A stretch of DNA of 64,000 nucleotides from an uncultured Dehalococcoidia bacterium (GTDB taxonomy: Bacteria; Chloroflexota; Dehalococcoidia; Lucifugimonadales; UBA1123). This document shows positions 24,934-34,605 of this stretch, piece after piece. Below the pieces are notes generated by a model that searched no databases, was not told the origin of the DNA, and saw nothing but the letters and a program-made list of their open reading frames with translations. A program made the position numbers and the translations under genes. The stretch is from the NCBI GenBank assembly GCA_951812505.1, contig CATOSI010000003.1:930001-994000 (forward strand). Reading direction: 5' to 3'. Each line of letters begins with the position of its first letter. The stretch's first letter is position 1.

Positions 24934-27900
24934 TGGGAGAGGTAGATACAGGTCCCCAACCTCCGATCGTATCATGCGTGTTAGGTCCGGTTGCGACTCG
25001 AGATCGACGAAATTGCACCCGGTACCGATCTCGGCGTCGGGATCAGACCACTCTACGGTGACGTTGCTCGGGTCGGGCTCATCAGCCACAAGAATTATGC
25101 CCTGCGAGACAGATTCGGTTCCTATTTGGAGCTTAACGGAGATTTGTGTGTCATTCGTCGTAATGGAACCCGTAAGTTCTACAGCCGTTTTTGTCCACGA
25201 AACTTCACCGTCGGAATCGTTCATTCCATCGCCTGCTCCGGTCCCCATACATAGCCGGATCTTGTCCTGCGATTGGTGATTTTCTATGATGCCTCCCGAG
25301 GAGGCCCCGGTAGGGAAGTAGTTCCGATGGAAGTAGAACTCATCGGTCCCGTCGCCGCCGTCGTACGTTGCGATGCCCACCGCCAGGAACTTGTCATCGC
25401 CGGCCCCACCGAAACTTTGGTCAGTCTGCCCGACAATGATCTTGTCGTCGCCGGCCTCACCGTACAGGAGGTCACGGTATTGGAGAAGGTTCCGCAATAT
25501 CAGCGGGTCTGGTCCCCAGAGGGTGTCGTCGCCCGCCCCGCCCCTGATCGTGTCTTTGTGCATGTGGCCGCTCAATATGTCGTCGCCATCGCCGCCTTGG
25601 ATGTTGTCTTGCCAGAATGACCCTACGAACGCCTCAATGTTTTTAAAGGTGTCGCCATCGGCGTGCCACGTATTATTGGTTGATGTACTCAGGTCAAGGG
25701 TAAGCACAATGGTCTTGGGGGTCACAGTTTGCGTGGTAATGAACCAAGAGTAATCTACGACGTCAAAACCGCCCTTACCGTCGAATGTGTCTGCCCCCGC
25801 ACCCCCACCAAAGTAGTTGTTGTTCTCGTCGCCGGTGAGCGTGTCGGCGTGGGCTGAACCAACGATGCCCTCAATGCCGGTCAAGATGTCGCCCTGAGCA
25901 GAGCCACCGGTATTGGTGCCGGTGGTGAGGTTCACGGTTACGCCACCACCGCTTTTTCTGTAATCGACGACATCGCCGGAATTGAGGTAAAACCACTGTA
26001 ATGGATCGATTTCATAGTCACCTCGCCCAACTGAAGCTACATCGGTCTTGGGTAAATAAAGCGTGCTCTTGCCGTCGTCGATGCTGTCGCCGCCGTCGAT
26101 CTTGCTGCCGGCAGATTTGATAATGAACCAGTCAGGGTAGTCCGACCCGATTGCGTTCTCGAAGCCTGAAATGATATCGCCCTCGGCGTGTCCCCCTCCT
26201 CCGTCCCTTGCACCCCTCTCAGTTCCATCGAAATTGGTTCCTGAATTCTGAAAATTGCCGCCCGCGAAGTTGAGAACCACCGAGTCGTCCGATGAGGCGT
26301 AGGACAACGTGTCCGAGCCGCCCTTGCCGTCTAGCTCGTCGAAGCCAGCGAGGCCCTCGATCACGTTGTCATTGGCGTCGCCGACGAGTTCGTCGCCGCC
26401 TTTCGATCCGATAAAGTTCTCGAAACCAGAAGCGGAGTCTCCCGCAGCGTCGCCATCCTCGAATACTGGTGCCGTTGAGCTGCTAATGTCCACCCACACT
26501 GGGAGGTTCGAAAAGCGGTAGGACAGCGTGTCGGTGCCGGCGCCGCCGACCATGGTGTCCCCTCCCGCGCCGCCCTCGATCACGTTGTTATTTGCGTCGC
26601 CGGTGAGCGTGTCGGCGTGCGCCGAGCCGATCAGGTTCTCGAAGCCGCCAAGTCCTGTATCTCCCTGGGCGTGCCCGCCGCTGGCGGTTCTGTTGGCGAG
26701 GTTGACCGTAACGGCGGCATTCGAAGAGGCGTAGGTCAAGGTGTCCCCCGTGCCGCCTTCACCCCACAACTTGTCGCCACCGGCAAGGCCCTCCACGGTG
26801 TCGTCGCCCCCGTGGCCTCTGATGTTGTTGGCGTTTGCGTCGCCGGTGAGGGTGTCGCCGAAGTTTGACCCGATGATATTCTCGATGTTGTCCAGCGAGT
26901 CGCCCTCGGCGTCGCCGCCGCTGGCAGTGTCGGCGGACAGGTTCACGGTTACGTAGTGGTAGGCAGAACCCTGGTAGCTGGCGGTGTCCGTGCCGGCGCC
27001 GCCGTCCAGTTTGTCGGCGCCGGCGCTGCCATGCAAGAGGTCGTTGCCGCCCAGACCGCTGATGCAGTCCGGGTCAGGGCTACCCGTCAGCGTGTCAATA
27101 CCCGCCGTTCCGAAGATGGCCGTACAATCGGCATTGGCGCGCCAGCTGTGGGCGCCGCTCTTCTCCGACCGGAGCTGGAAAACGTAGCCCTTGCCGCTGC
27201 TCAGATCGCTGCTGACGGTGTGTTCCAACGTGGTGCCGTTATCGGTGGGACTGCTGATGTCAGTCCAGGCGATCCAGTCGGCGCCGTCTGCTACCAAGTA
27301 CCGGTATTCGTGGCTCTTGTTGGTGTCGCTGGGGTCGTCCCAGGTCAGCTTGACCCCGGTGCTGACCGGCTCGACTGTGAAACCGGTGGGAGGGGTTACG
27401 ACCTGAATGACGCTTGCCCCGGTCCTGACTCCCTTGTTGGTGAGGGTGAAGGACGAGCCGGGATTGCCGAACAGCGCCAGACTTTCCAGGCTGGTCAGGG
27501 GTGAGAAGACGCTGTTGACGAGGCCGGCGGTGGTGATGCCGTTGTTCGCCAGGTCCAGCTGCTTCAGGCTGGTTAGGCCGCTGAAGACATTGGCGGTCAG
27601 GGTGGTCAGCAGGGCGTTGCCCGTGGGTTCGTAGTTGTTGCTGGCGTCATGGGCTTTCTGGTTGTTGAGCTTCAAGTGTTCGAGGCTCGACAGTGCGCTG
27701 AAAATGTTGTCCGGCAACCCTGTTGATGTCCCGGTAGTAATGGCGTTTCGGCCCAGGTCCAGATACTCGAGGTTGGTCAGGCCGTTGAACACGCTCCCCG
27801 GCAGCGCTGTGATCTGGTTCTGGCTCAGGTCCAGGTAGTGCAGGTTGGTCAACCCGGAGAAGGGAGTCCCAGTCAGGGAGTTGATGCGGGTGGCGGCCAG

Positions 27901-29517
27901 GTGCAGGCTTACCAGGTTTGGGAACTTGGTAGCGGTAAAGCAGCCCGCTTCAATCTGGTCCCCGGTGCCCCCCAATTTGTTGTTGGTCAGGTTGATGTTC
28001 TGGACTTCGTCGCCATAGTCGGCGGCGCATGCATCCGTCCACGACGTGAAATCGTTGCTGGAGATGTTCACGTCCCTCAGGTTGGAGAGGCCCGAGAAAT
28101 CTCTCGCCTTCAGCGAACTCAGACCCGTGTTTGACAGGTCCAGCTTGACCACCCGGTCCAGGTCTTCGGCACCGATTTCCTTGCAGGCCTTGTCGGCCAG
28201 CTTCACCAGGGCGTCCCGCACCTGGGGAGTCCGGTCGCAGACGGCCAGGATTTCGGACGCTTCCCAGTTGGTCTCAAATTCGCCGGTTACGGACGCGGAA
28301 AGGCCGTCCGGGTCCGTGGCCGTGAGCGTAACCGTGGTGACCAGCGGCTTTGGCAATGCGGGGGTGACGGCGCCCCAGTCGTCCTCGGCTTCGAGCCGGA
28401 TGAACACCCGCTGGGTGCTCTCCTGAACGTACACTGTGTCCACCATCTCGGTGCGGCCTGTGGGAACGGATACGGTGTAGGTCAGCGTATCACCGTCGGG
28501 GTCGGAAAATATGCCGCCGAACTCCTTGCTGACCAGGGTCCCGGGGGGCGCGTTGTTCGTGTCGATGAAGACTGCGTACTTCTCCGCCTGCTCATCGACC
28601 ACCGGCGCCCGGTTGGGCTCGGCCCAGGTGACGGTGAGCGGATCCGAAGTGGCCGAAGCCCCCGTATCGTAGGTCACCGTCACCCGGAATGCCTGGGACT
28701 CTGCAACGCTGGTGATATAAGACAGGGTCGTGCCCGTTCCGGCGGAGAGCCAGCCGCCCACGTCCAGCTCCCATTGATAGGAAGGCCCGGAGTCCGCCGG
28801 AGGATTGGCGATGACCGCCGTCAGGATAACCGAATTGCCGACCGGGACGACCGCGGCGCTGGCCGTTATGGAGACCTGCAACGATTCCTCGGCTGGATCG
28901 GGCGCAGGTTCCGGTGTTGGCTCCGGAGTAGGCTCGGGGGTCGGCCCGGGCGTAGGTTCCGTTGTCGGCTCGGGAGTCTGCCCAGGCGTGGCCGTAGGTT
29001 CAGGCGTGGGTTCCGTTGTCGGCTCGGGAGTCTGCCCAGGCGTGGCCGTAGGTTCAGGCGTGGGTTCCGTTGTCGGCTCGGGAGTCTGCCCGGGTGTGGC
29101 CGTAGGTTCAGGCGTGGGAGTGGCTTCGGGAGCCGGTATTGTGTTGAATCTCTTCGCCACGGGTTCCCCGCAGCCGTCGTCGTTGCACGCCTGCACCCGT
29201 ACCACCCACTCGCCGTATTCGGCCAAGGTGATAGTCGTGGCGGATGACCCAACCCTTACTCCATCGTTCAGCCTGTGTTCCGGATGGACAAACCGCCAGC
29301 GTACCCAGTATTCGGCGGCGCCGTCAACGTCGTCCCAATCCAGAGATACGTCCAGCGAGCCCTGCGCCGTTGAGACGCTCAGCCCCGTCGGCTCGCCCGG
29401 AGGCCGTGCCCCCTGGGAGGCGTGTGTCGGTGAATATGTTATGAAGCTGGTGAAAGCAGCTATCGCGATCAGGAACGCCGAGGCTGCCAGTATCCCGATG
29501 ATGAGTTTCATGTTCAA
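24922..29517 (-). CDS. Large secreted FN3/LRR/RTX repeat protein
   Basis: A 1,531-residue exported protein. An N-terminal hydrophobic segment (3-25) is followed by a fibronectin-III-like domain (about 40-125). A stalk of 18-residue TPEPTATPGQTPEPTTEP repeats runs to about 205, then Ig-like and cadherin-like domains (about 210-420). Leucine-rich repeats (about 460-710) have LxxLxxLDLSxNxIxxL units, and a second FN3 domain follows. From about 830 on there are RTX-type calcium-binding nonapeptides such as GGxGxDxL, for example GLGGNDLLHGSAGADKLDGGAGTD. It is probably a calcium-stabilised surface adhesin or matrix protein. The extreme C-terminus (YLPLPDPM) differs from that of the decayed copy, so it arose at the duplication junction. 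No secretion operon is adjacent. Confidence 0.85.
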   Translation of the reverse strand: MNMKLIIGILAASAFLIAIAAFTSFITYSPTHASQGARPPGEPTGLSVSTAQGSLDVSLDWDDVDGAAEYWVRWRFVHPEHRLNDGVRVGSSATTITLAEYGEWVVRVQACNDDGCGEPVAKRFNTIPAPEATPTPEPTATPGQTPEPTTEPTPEPTATPGQTPEPTTEPTPEPTATPGQTPEPTTEPTPGPTPEPTPEPTPEPAPDPAEESLQVSITASAAVVPVGNSVILTAVIANPPADSGPSYQWELDVGGWLSAGTGTTLSYITSVAESQAFRVTVTYDTGASATSDPLTVTWAEPNRAPVVDEQAEKYAVFIDTNNAPPGTLVSKEFGGIFSDPDGDTLTYTVSVPTGRTEMVDTVYVQESTQRVFIRLEAEDDWGAVTPALPKPLVTTVTLTATDPDGLSASVTGEFETNWEASEILAVCDRTPQVRDALVKLADKACKEIGAEDLDRVVKLDLSNTGLSSLKARDFSGLSNLRDVNISSNDFTSWTDACAADYGDEVQNINLTNNKLGGTGDQIEAGCFTATKFPNLVSLHLAATRINSLTGTPFSGLTNLHYLDLSQNQITALPGSVFNGLTNLEYLDLGRNAITTGTSTGLPDNIFSALSSLEHLKLNNQKAHDASNNYEPTGNALLTTLTANVFSGLTSLKQLDLANNGITTAGLVNSVFSPLTSLESLALFGNPGSSFTLTNKGVRTGASVIQVVTPPTGFTVEPVSTGVKLTWDDPSDTNKSHEYRYLVADGADWIAWTDISSPTDNGTTLEHTVSSDLSSGKGYVFQLRSEKSGAHSWRANADCTAIFGTAGIDTLTGSPDPDCISGLGGNDLLHGSAGADKLDGGAGTDTASYQGSAYHYVTVNLSADTASGGDAEGDSLDNIENIIGSNFGDTLTGDANANNIRGHGGDDTVEGLAGGDKLWGEGGTGDTLTYASSNAAVTVNLANRTASGGHAQGDTGLGGFENLIGSAHADTLTGDANNNVIEGGAGGDTMVGGAGTDTLSYRFSNLPVWVDISSSTAPVFEDGDAAGDSASGFENFIGSKGGDELVGDANDNVIEGLAGFDELDGKGGSDTLSYASSDDSVVLNFAGGNFQNSGTNFDGTERGARDGGGGHAEGDIISGFENAIGSDYPDWFIIKSAGSKIDGGDSIDDGKSTLYLPKTDVASVGRGDYEIDPLQWFYLNSGDVVDYRKSGGGVTVNLTTGTNTGGSAQGDILTGIEGIVGSAHADTLTGDENNNYFGGGAGADTFDGKGGFDVVDYSWFITTQTVTPKTIVLTLDLSTSTNNTWHADGDTFKNIEAFVGSFWQDNIQGGDGDDILSGHMHKDTIRGGAGDDTLWGPDPLILRNLLQYRDLLYGEAGDDKIIVGQTDQSFGGAGDDKFLAVGIATYDGGDGTDEFYFHRNYFPTGASSGGIIENHQSQDKIRLCMGTGAGDGMNDSDGEVSWTKTAVELTGSITTNDTQISVKLQIGTESVSQGIILVADEPDPSNVTVEWSDPDAEIGTGCNFVDLESQPDLTRMIRSEVGDLYLPLPDPM
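28956..29117. repeat. 54-bp direct repeats encoding the Pro/Thr stalk
   Basis: Three 54-bp units beginning GTTCCGTTGTCGGCTCGGGA at 28956, 29010 and 29064 encode the 18-residue TPEPTATPGQTPEPTTEP repeat of the RTX protein. Near-identity of the units suggests copy number can change by slippage or recombination. Confidence 0.8.
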
Positions 29518-29646
29518 TCTACTCCATTTGCCACGGCTCGGTCATAAGCCGGAACAGCATTCACAACGGGTGGTTATGCAGATAGAAGATTCAAGGAAGG
29601 TGTAATACTCTCCATAACCATTACTTTCCTTTCACAATGAATAATC

Positions 29647-29666
29647 TATAAGTGCCCTTATACGGC
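29647..29666. repeat. Left inverted site of the tyrosine recombinase
   Basis: TATAAGTGCCCTTATACGGC recurs as an exact inverted copy at 30935-30954. Its core TATAAG-TGCC-CTTATA is itself palindromic. It lies 37 bases upstream of the recombinase start, in the likely promoter/leader. Confidence 0.65.
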
Positions 29667-29703
29667 ATACATCTGCATCACCAAGCAGGGAGGTGGGGAG
29701 AAA

Positions 29704-31065
29704 ATGACGACACTGATTGCGACGACCGAAGAGCTTTACGACATCAGTGAGAGCGGATTCACGGGAAGACTTCCCCGCGACGTGCCCACCGACGGAGACC
29801 GCCTGACCGAGGACGACCGGGCGCACCTGTCATCCGTGCTGGGGCACGAGGTATCCGAGAACACCAGGAGAAACTACGATTCCCAGTGGCGGCGCTTCAG
29901 GGGATGGGCGCGTGAGAAAGGCATAAGGACGCTGCCCGCCGATCCGCTGCAGGTCGCGGCCTACCTGGCGGAGCGAATGGAAAGGCACGGGCATAAGCCG
30001 GCCACGCTTCAGACCGCGGCGGCAGCCATCGGGTTCATGCACAGGGACGAGGGACTGCCGGACCCGTGCGAGAGCGCGGACGTGAGAAACACTCTCAGGA
30101 GCGCGCGCAGGAAGGCGGGTATGGAGCAGAGGCAGGCTGAAGGGCTGACCGACGAGGCTCTGGACGCGATAGTCGCAACGGCCTGCCTTCGGCGGCGCTG
30201 GAGTGACGGAAGGACGGAGAGTGCGGAGGCTGCGGAGCGCAGGGGCGTGCGGGACATAGCGATAGTGCGGGTGATGAGGGACGCCCTCCTGCGCGTGTCA
30301 GAGGCCGCCGAACTGCAGTGGGAGGACGTCGAGGAGGAGGACGGCACCGGACGGCTGCTGATCAGGCGCTCCAAGACCGACCCGGAGGGTGAGGGCGCCG
30401 TGGCGTTTCTCTCGGCGCCCACCGTGGACAGCCTGAGAGCGATACGCGCCGGAGCGCCGGATGACGGCAGGGTCTTCGGGCTTAGCGCGGGCAGCATCAG
30501 CAGGCGGATCGGGCAGGCTGCCTATGCGGCTGGACTGGGAGAGGGGTTCAGCGGACACTCTCCGCGGGTGGGAATGGCGCGGGACCTTGCGCGCACCGGG
30601 ACTGCGCTCACGCGGCTCATGACGGCGGGCCGCTGGCGCTCGCCCAGGATGCCCGCACTGTACACGCGCAACGAGACGGTCGCTCGCGGGGCGGTGGCGC
30701 ACTACTACGGCAGTCGAGGTGCGTTCGGGATGTCGTCTAAGGTGGCGGCTGAGAAACGCGACGGGGGCGAACTGCGCGAGGACTGTGTAGATGAGACCGA
30801 TGTATGTTCAGCGTCTGAGGCCGCCGGGGAAAATTGTGTGAAAACACATAATAGTATTCACACTACGGGAGAATGTGCTAGACTGCCCGAACTTATACAA
30901 GAGGTGGGTTGTATAAGTCCTCTCGGTGATGTGCGCCGTATAAGGGCACTTATACGACAGGTCTTTCAAGACCCTTGGAGAATGCTGGTTCTGCTTCGGG
31001 ACTTGCTTCCCATTTCCCCCGCTGCAAGTGGCGCTTCTGGCTTATCTCCTGTGCCTTATACTTAA
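29704..31065 (+). CDS. Tyrosine recombinase (integrase)
   Basis: A 453-residue phage-integrase-family recombinase. The core-binding domain is at about 40-135 (SENTRRNYDSQWRRFRGWAREKG). The catalytic set is Arg197 (DALLRVSEAAEL), Lys224 (RRSKTD), His285-x-x-Arg288 (GHSPRVG), Trp311 (AGRWRS) and the nucleophile Tyr320 (PALYTRNE). A strong GGAGGTGGGG ribosome site precedes the ATG. The fold is complete by about residue 343, yet the frame runs on for another 110 residues of odd composition across a cluster of inverted repeats at 30836-30954. This tail may be a read-through of non-coding recombination sites rather than a true domain. It is divergent from the RTX gene. Confidence 0.88.
   Translation: MTTLIATTEELYDISESGFTGRLPRDVPTDGDRLTEDDRAHLSSVLGHEVSENTRRNYDSQWRRFRGWAREKGIRTLPADPLQVAAYLAERMERHGHKPATLQTAAAAIGFMHRDEGLPDPCESADVRNTLRSARRKAGMEQRQAEGLTDEALDAIVATACLRRRWSDGRTESAEAAERRGVRDIAIVRVMRDALLRVSEAAELQWEDVEEEDGTGRLLIRRSKTDPEGEGAVAFLSAPTVDSLRAIRAGAPDDGRVFGLSAGSISRRIGQAAYAAGLGEGFSGHSPRVGMARDLARTGTALTRLMTAGRWRSPRMPALYTRNETVARGAVAHYYGSRGAFGMSSKVAAEKRDGGELREDCVDETDVCSASEAAGENCVKTHNSIHTTGECARLPELIQEVGCISPLGDVRRIRALIRQVFQDPWRMLVLLRDLLPISPAASGASGLSPVPYT
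30891..30918. repeat. Recombination-core-like site, 10-bp arms with 8-bp spacer
   Basis: ACTTATACAA (30891-30900), spacer GAGGTGGG, TTGTATAAGT (30909-30918): perfect 10-bp inverted arms around 8 bp, the geometry of a tyrosine-recombinase crossover site. It lies in the 3' tail of the recombinase gene next to the inverted copy of the left site. Confidence 0.6.
30935..30954. repeat. Right inverted site of the tyrosine recombinase
   Basis: GCCGTATAAGGGCACTTATA is the exact reverse complement of the 20-bp site at 29647-29666. Together they bracket about 1.27 kb holding the recombinase catalytic gene. Confidence 0.65.
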
Positions 31066-31177
31066 ACCCTGCCTTATATACATACATTCATCATAGCAAA
31101 TGCCGGCGTGTGCCGCCTCACGCCGCAACTGCTGATGATCCAGGTTATGGTCGGCCCCTGACTCGCCGTCCGAGTGG

Positions 31178-31827
<650 letters not shown>

Positions 31828-32000
31828 AACTATTGATTCTCAAGACAGTTGCTTGATACTTGAACGCTTGGGAATCAGCATTCTCTTCGCGCTCCAGATC
31901 GGTCTCTGAGATCCTGCTTAGACCGGCCCACATTTCCCCTCGGCTTATGTATAATTCCTGGCGTACAGCCGTTCTATTGATAAGAGCCGGGGAGAACGAT

Positions 32001-32189
32001 ATGCCGCCGGGATGCGAACACCAGCTGACCGAGATACTGGACACCACTGAGCGCATAGAGGATGGCGGCCTGGTGGTGTCCAGGACCGAAGCCTGCCGGA
32101 TGTGCGGGCAGCGGCGGACGGTTACGGAGAGAGGAAGTCTGGTGTCGTCAGGTCCCTGGGGACAGTTCAGGTTCAGGATCACGCCCTGA
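32001..32189 (+). CDS. Small possible zinc-binding protein
   Basis: A 62-residue frame with ATG at 32001 and a GGGGAGA ribosome site five bases before it. It contains GCEHQL near the start and ACRMCGQRRTV in the middle, a C-x-H and C-x2-C arrangement that could hold one zinc ion. The end RFRITP is strand-like. No family was recognised. It lies between an IS110 remnant and the ASCH gene. Confidence 0.45.
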   Translation: MPPGCEHQLTEILDTTERIEDGGLVVSRTEACRMCGQRRTVTERGSLVSSGPWGQFRFRITP

Positions 32190-32706
32190 TGGCGGTACTC
32201 TCGATAAGCGAGGCCAACATCTTGGGAAGCTGCCAAAAGCTTAACGAATGAGCGCAAGACCCACCCTGGACGACTCCGGGTTTTTCCTGACAGGAGAGAC
32301 CGAGACAGCCGCCGAAAGACGCGGGAATCGAGAATCGTGAGATGCAAACGCCGGTGCCGGGTTTCTTATCGAAGATGTCCCGAGAAGACAAAACGTCGGT
32401 TTTCGGGCTGATTCCGGGGAGATCTCGGCTGCAGGAGGCGCGTAGAGGCCCTGTGTTAGGGCCGGACTACCCAGGATACCTGGGACTGCCGGAATCAACG
32501 AAGACGGCGCGACAGGGACGAGTCAGCCCCCTCTGATTGTCCTTTGAGGACCCGGGAACCGCGCTGACGGCGAACGTCCGCGGCATCGGGGTCTGGGTCA
32601 CTACTTCGGGGCGACAGTTACGGAAGACCGAACGGCTTTTCTCTTCGGAAACGCGCATGGGTCGGGTTATGATGCTGGTAGAGGTTCTCGAAAGGAGGCT
32701 GCTGAG
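32190..32706. other. Gap without recognised genes
   Basis: About 500 bases upstream of the ASCH gene. Short open frames exist on both strands, but none has convincing protein-like composition or a ribosome site. A TTTTTCCTGACAGGAG stretch near 32281 and several GC-rich half repeats are present. No IS end was recognised. Confidence 0.4.
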
Positions 32707-33195
32707 ATGAGGGTACTGACCTTGCACCAGCCCTGGGCGCAGATGATGGTCTGGGGACTCAAGAACATCGAGACTCCCTCCTGGGCAGCTCCCAGGAATC
32801 TGATAGGCCAGCGCGTAGCGATCCACGCCGGCAAGCGCAAGGCCCGACCGACCGAGTGGAACATCGAGGTGCAGCGCGTCGTTCTCCGGCGCGCCGGCAG
32901 TTCTCACTCGATGCCTATGGGCGCTGTCGTGGCGACCGCGCGGCTGATCGAGTGTATGCAGGTGGTGAGCGAGCCGGACTCCGGCGGAATAGTCAATTGT
33001 CGCGGCTTCGGCGAGCTCGGCGACAAACCCGAGTACGAAGCGATAGTTACGACGGACCCTTACGGCGACTTCTCAATGGGTAGGTGGCTATGGGTGTTCC
33101 AGGACCTGCGGCGCGTGGAGCCAGTTCCGATAAATGGACGGCAGGGGGTGTGGACTCTGCCGGCTGTAATCGCGGTGGAGTTAGCGCCAGGATAG
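32707..33195 (+). CDS. ASCH-domain protein
   Basis: A 162-residue protein whose N-terminus (LTLHQPWAQMMVWGLKNIETPSW) and middle (IGQRVAIHAGKRK, then MGAVVATARLIEC) match the ASCH fold, a PUA-like RNA-binding domain often found in phage and accessory DNA. GRWLWVFQDLRRVEPVPINGRQGVW gives the conserved end. AGGAGG lies about nine bases before the ATG. The target RNA or nucleotide is unknown. Confidence 0.8.
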   Translation: MRVLTLHQPWAQMMVWGLKNIETPSWAAPRNLIGQRVAIHAGKRKARPTEWNIEVQRVVLRRAGSSHSMPMGAVVATARLIECMQVVSEPDSGGIVNCRGFGELGDKPEYEAIVTTDPYGDFSMGRWLWVFQDLRRVEPVPINGRQGVWTLPAVIAVELAPG

Positions 33196-33248
33196 ATTCG
33201 TTCGCCCTATAAGAGTTATGTAAAGTCCGTAGCTAAGGAGGGCCGGAG

Positions 33249-33371
33249 ATGGGACAATCGCAGAACCGAGGGGCTGCTCTCTACGGGGTGCCGATCGCAG
33301 GCAAACGTAACATTACTTTAGAATGCCTCGTGCGGCGGGAGTTACCTGGGAGAACGTCGTCGCCCAAGTAA
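33249..33371 (+). CDS. Possible 40-residue peptide
   Basis: ATG at 33249 follows an excellent AAGGAGGG ribosome site nine bases upstream and opens 40 codons ending in TAA, beginning MGQSQNRGAALYGVPIAGKR. No family is recognised. The support is the ribosome site and position after the ASCH gene only. Confidence 0.3.
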   Translation: MGQSQNRGAALYGVPIAGKRNITLECLVRRELPGRTSSPK

Positions 33372-33468
33372 CTGTTCGTCCGCCTGCCGGCAGAGAGCAT
33401 ATCGGCAGCGCCAAGCCAAGGAGCGGAATGACAAACTGTACGACTAACTGACCGTAACACGAGGGCAC

Positions 33469-33549
33469 ATGGACTGCCTGTGGCTCGAGCGGCGGTGTGA
33501 GAACTGCGATTGTCCATGCCACTCATTTCCGACCTGCCGGCGATGCTAG
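33469..33549 (+). CDS. Possible cysteine-rich 26-residue microprotein
   Basis: A tiny frame with seven cysteines in 26 residues: MDCLWLERRCENCDCPCH, then FPTCRRC and a stop. The C-x2-C-x-C-x-C-H and C-x2-C spacing could bind metal or form disulfides. There is only a weak ribosome site (CGAGGG, three bases before ATG). It may instead be chance or the end of a decayed gene. The rest of 33372-33748 shows nothing recognisable. Confidence 0.2.
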   Translation: MDCLWLERRCENCDCPCHSFPTCRRC

Positions 33550-33748
33550 AGTCAGACTATTCTGTTTTCGGGCCTCTGCGAGATGCACGACCCCCATGAG
33601 CGAAAACGCAGGACAAAATGTTTAACATCGCATCTTCACAACTCGTGCCAGTGACTGGATTAAGAGATCCAGACCGTGTTCGACAGCGTTGCGAACTCCC
33701 CTCTATACTTCCTATTAATCTGATGCAGGTTCACATCGTCGTGTACAT

Positions 33749-33777
33749 AGGACAACTAAGAGACGCGCGGATATAAT
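33749..33777 (+). promoter_or_regulatory. Promoter candidate of the TIR-like/RNase HI operon
   Basis: A perfect -10 TATAAT (33772-33777) stands 17 bases after AGGACA (33749-33754; four of six -35 matches), 40 bases before the TIR-like start codon. Confidence 0.55.
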
Positions 33778-33816
33778 GGAACAGGAAGCGCTTGCTTTTG
33801 GAAACAGGATTGCCAG

Positions 33817-34605
33817 ATGGAAAGATTTCACGGGGAGTTCAATGAACTCGAGATTCTTATATCAGAGTTAGGTTACCAAGGCCAGTGGGAAGAAGATAAT
33901 GGCAAGATGGTCTTCCGAAGCGAAGACAAGGCCATCTTGAACTGGTGGTCGTCAACTGGCTCTTTGCAGGTTCAGGGACCGACGACCCCTAGGACGAAGC
34001 TTGAAGAAGCTGTGATCCAGGCTATCTCCGGCAACTCAGTGCCGGCCGATTCAACGACAAACGCACCGGCGTTTGTCGTTGACAAGCCATCACCAGCGAT
34101 AACTCCTACGGATATTGCCGATGGGGTATCTGAAAGGGTCTTCGTCGTTTACGGACACGATGATACTGCCTGCGAACAGCTTGAATTGGTTCTTCATCGT
34201 TTGGGATTGGCCCCTTTCGTTCTTGGGAATACTTCGGGGGGCGGTCTGACGATTATTGAAGCCTTGGAGAACGAAATCCTTTCACCCAACCGAGGCAAGC
34301 GGTTCGGCATCGTGCTGTTGACTCCCGACGATATGGGATACAAGAAAGAGGACGGTTCCGGCAGCGCCGAACCCCGAGCCCGGCAGAACGTAGTTATGGA
34401 AATGGGCATGCTGATCACCGCCTTTGGAAGAGAACGGGTTGCTATTCTCAAAAAGGGTCATGTCGTCGTTCCATCGGATGCAAGCGGCATCATCTATTTG
34501 GCCTTCAACAACCATGTTAAGGAAACGGCCGCGAAGCTCTGTCAGCGGCTGGGTGAGGCCGGGTTCGACCTCAGTCCCGACGCTATAGCCAAGGCGTCTG
34601 CCTGA
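33817..34605 (+). CDS. TIR-like (CAP12/PycTIR-type) effector protein
   Basis: A 262-residue protein with the TIR-like domain of PF10137. It begins VSERVFVVYGHDDTACEQLELVL (about 105-127), continues with FGIVLLTPDDMGY and PRARQNVVMEMGML (expected catalytic Glu195), and ends with the VVVPSDASGIIYLAF signature. Family members are NAD-degrading or nucleotide-activated effectors in CBASS and Pycsar defence. The N-terminal 70 residues have ILNWWSSTGSLQVQGP, which recalls the TBP-like N-domain of RNase HIII and could contact nucleic acid. No cyclase is nearby. Its TGA overlaps the ATG of the RNase HI gene, so the two are translationally coupled. Confidence 0.83.
   Translation: MERFHGEFNELEILISELGYQGQWEEDNGKMVFRSEDKAILNWWSSTGSLQVQGPTTPRTKLEEAVIQAISGNSVPADSTTNAPAFVVDKPSPAITPTDIADGVSERVFVVYGHDDTACEQLELVLHRLGLAPFVLGNTSGGGLTIIEALENEILSPNRGKRFGIVLLTPDDMGYKKEDGSGSAEPRARQNVVMEMGMLITAFGRERVAILKKGHVVVPSDASGIIYLAFNNHVKETAAKLCQRLGEAGFDLSPDAIAKASA

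Noticed and set aside
28956..29117. CRISPR-like array
   Set aside because: The 54-bp direct repeats have no spacers and encode a protein stalk in frame.
28805..29605. Plus-strand 266-codon open frame rich in GSGVGSGVG
   Set aside because: It is the antisense of the Pro/Thr stalk repeats of the RTX gene; repeat composition keeps the opposite frame open.
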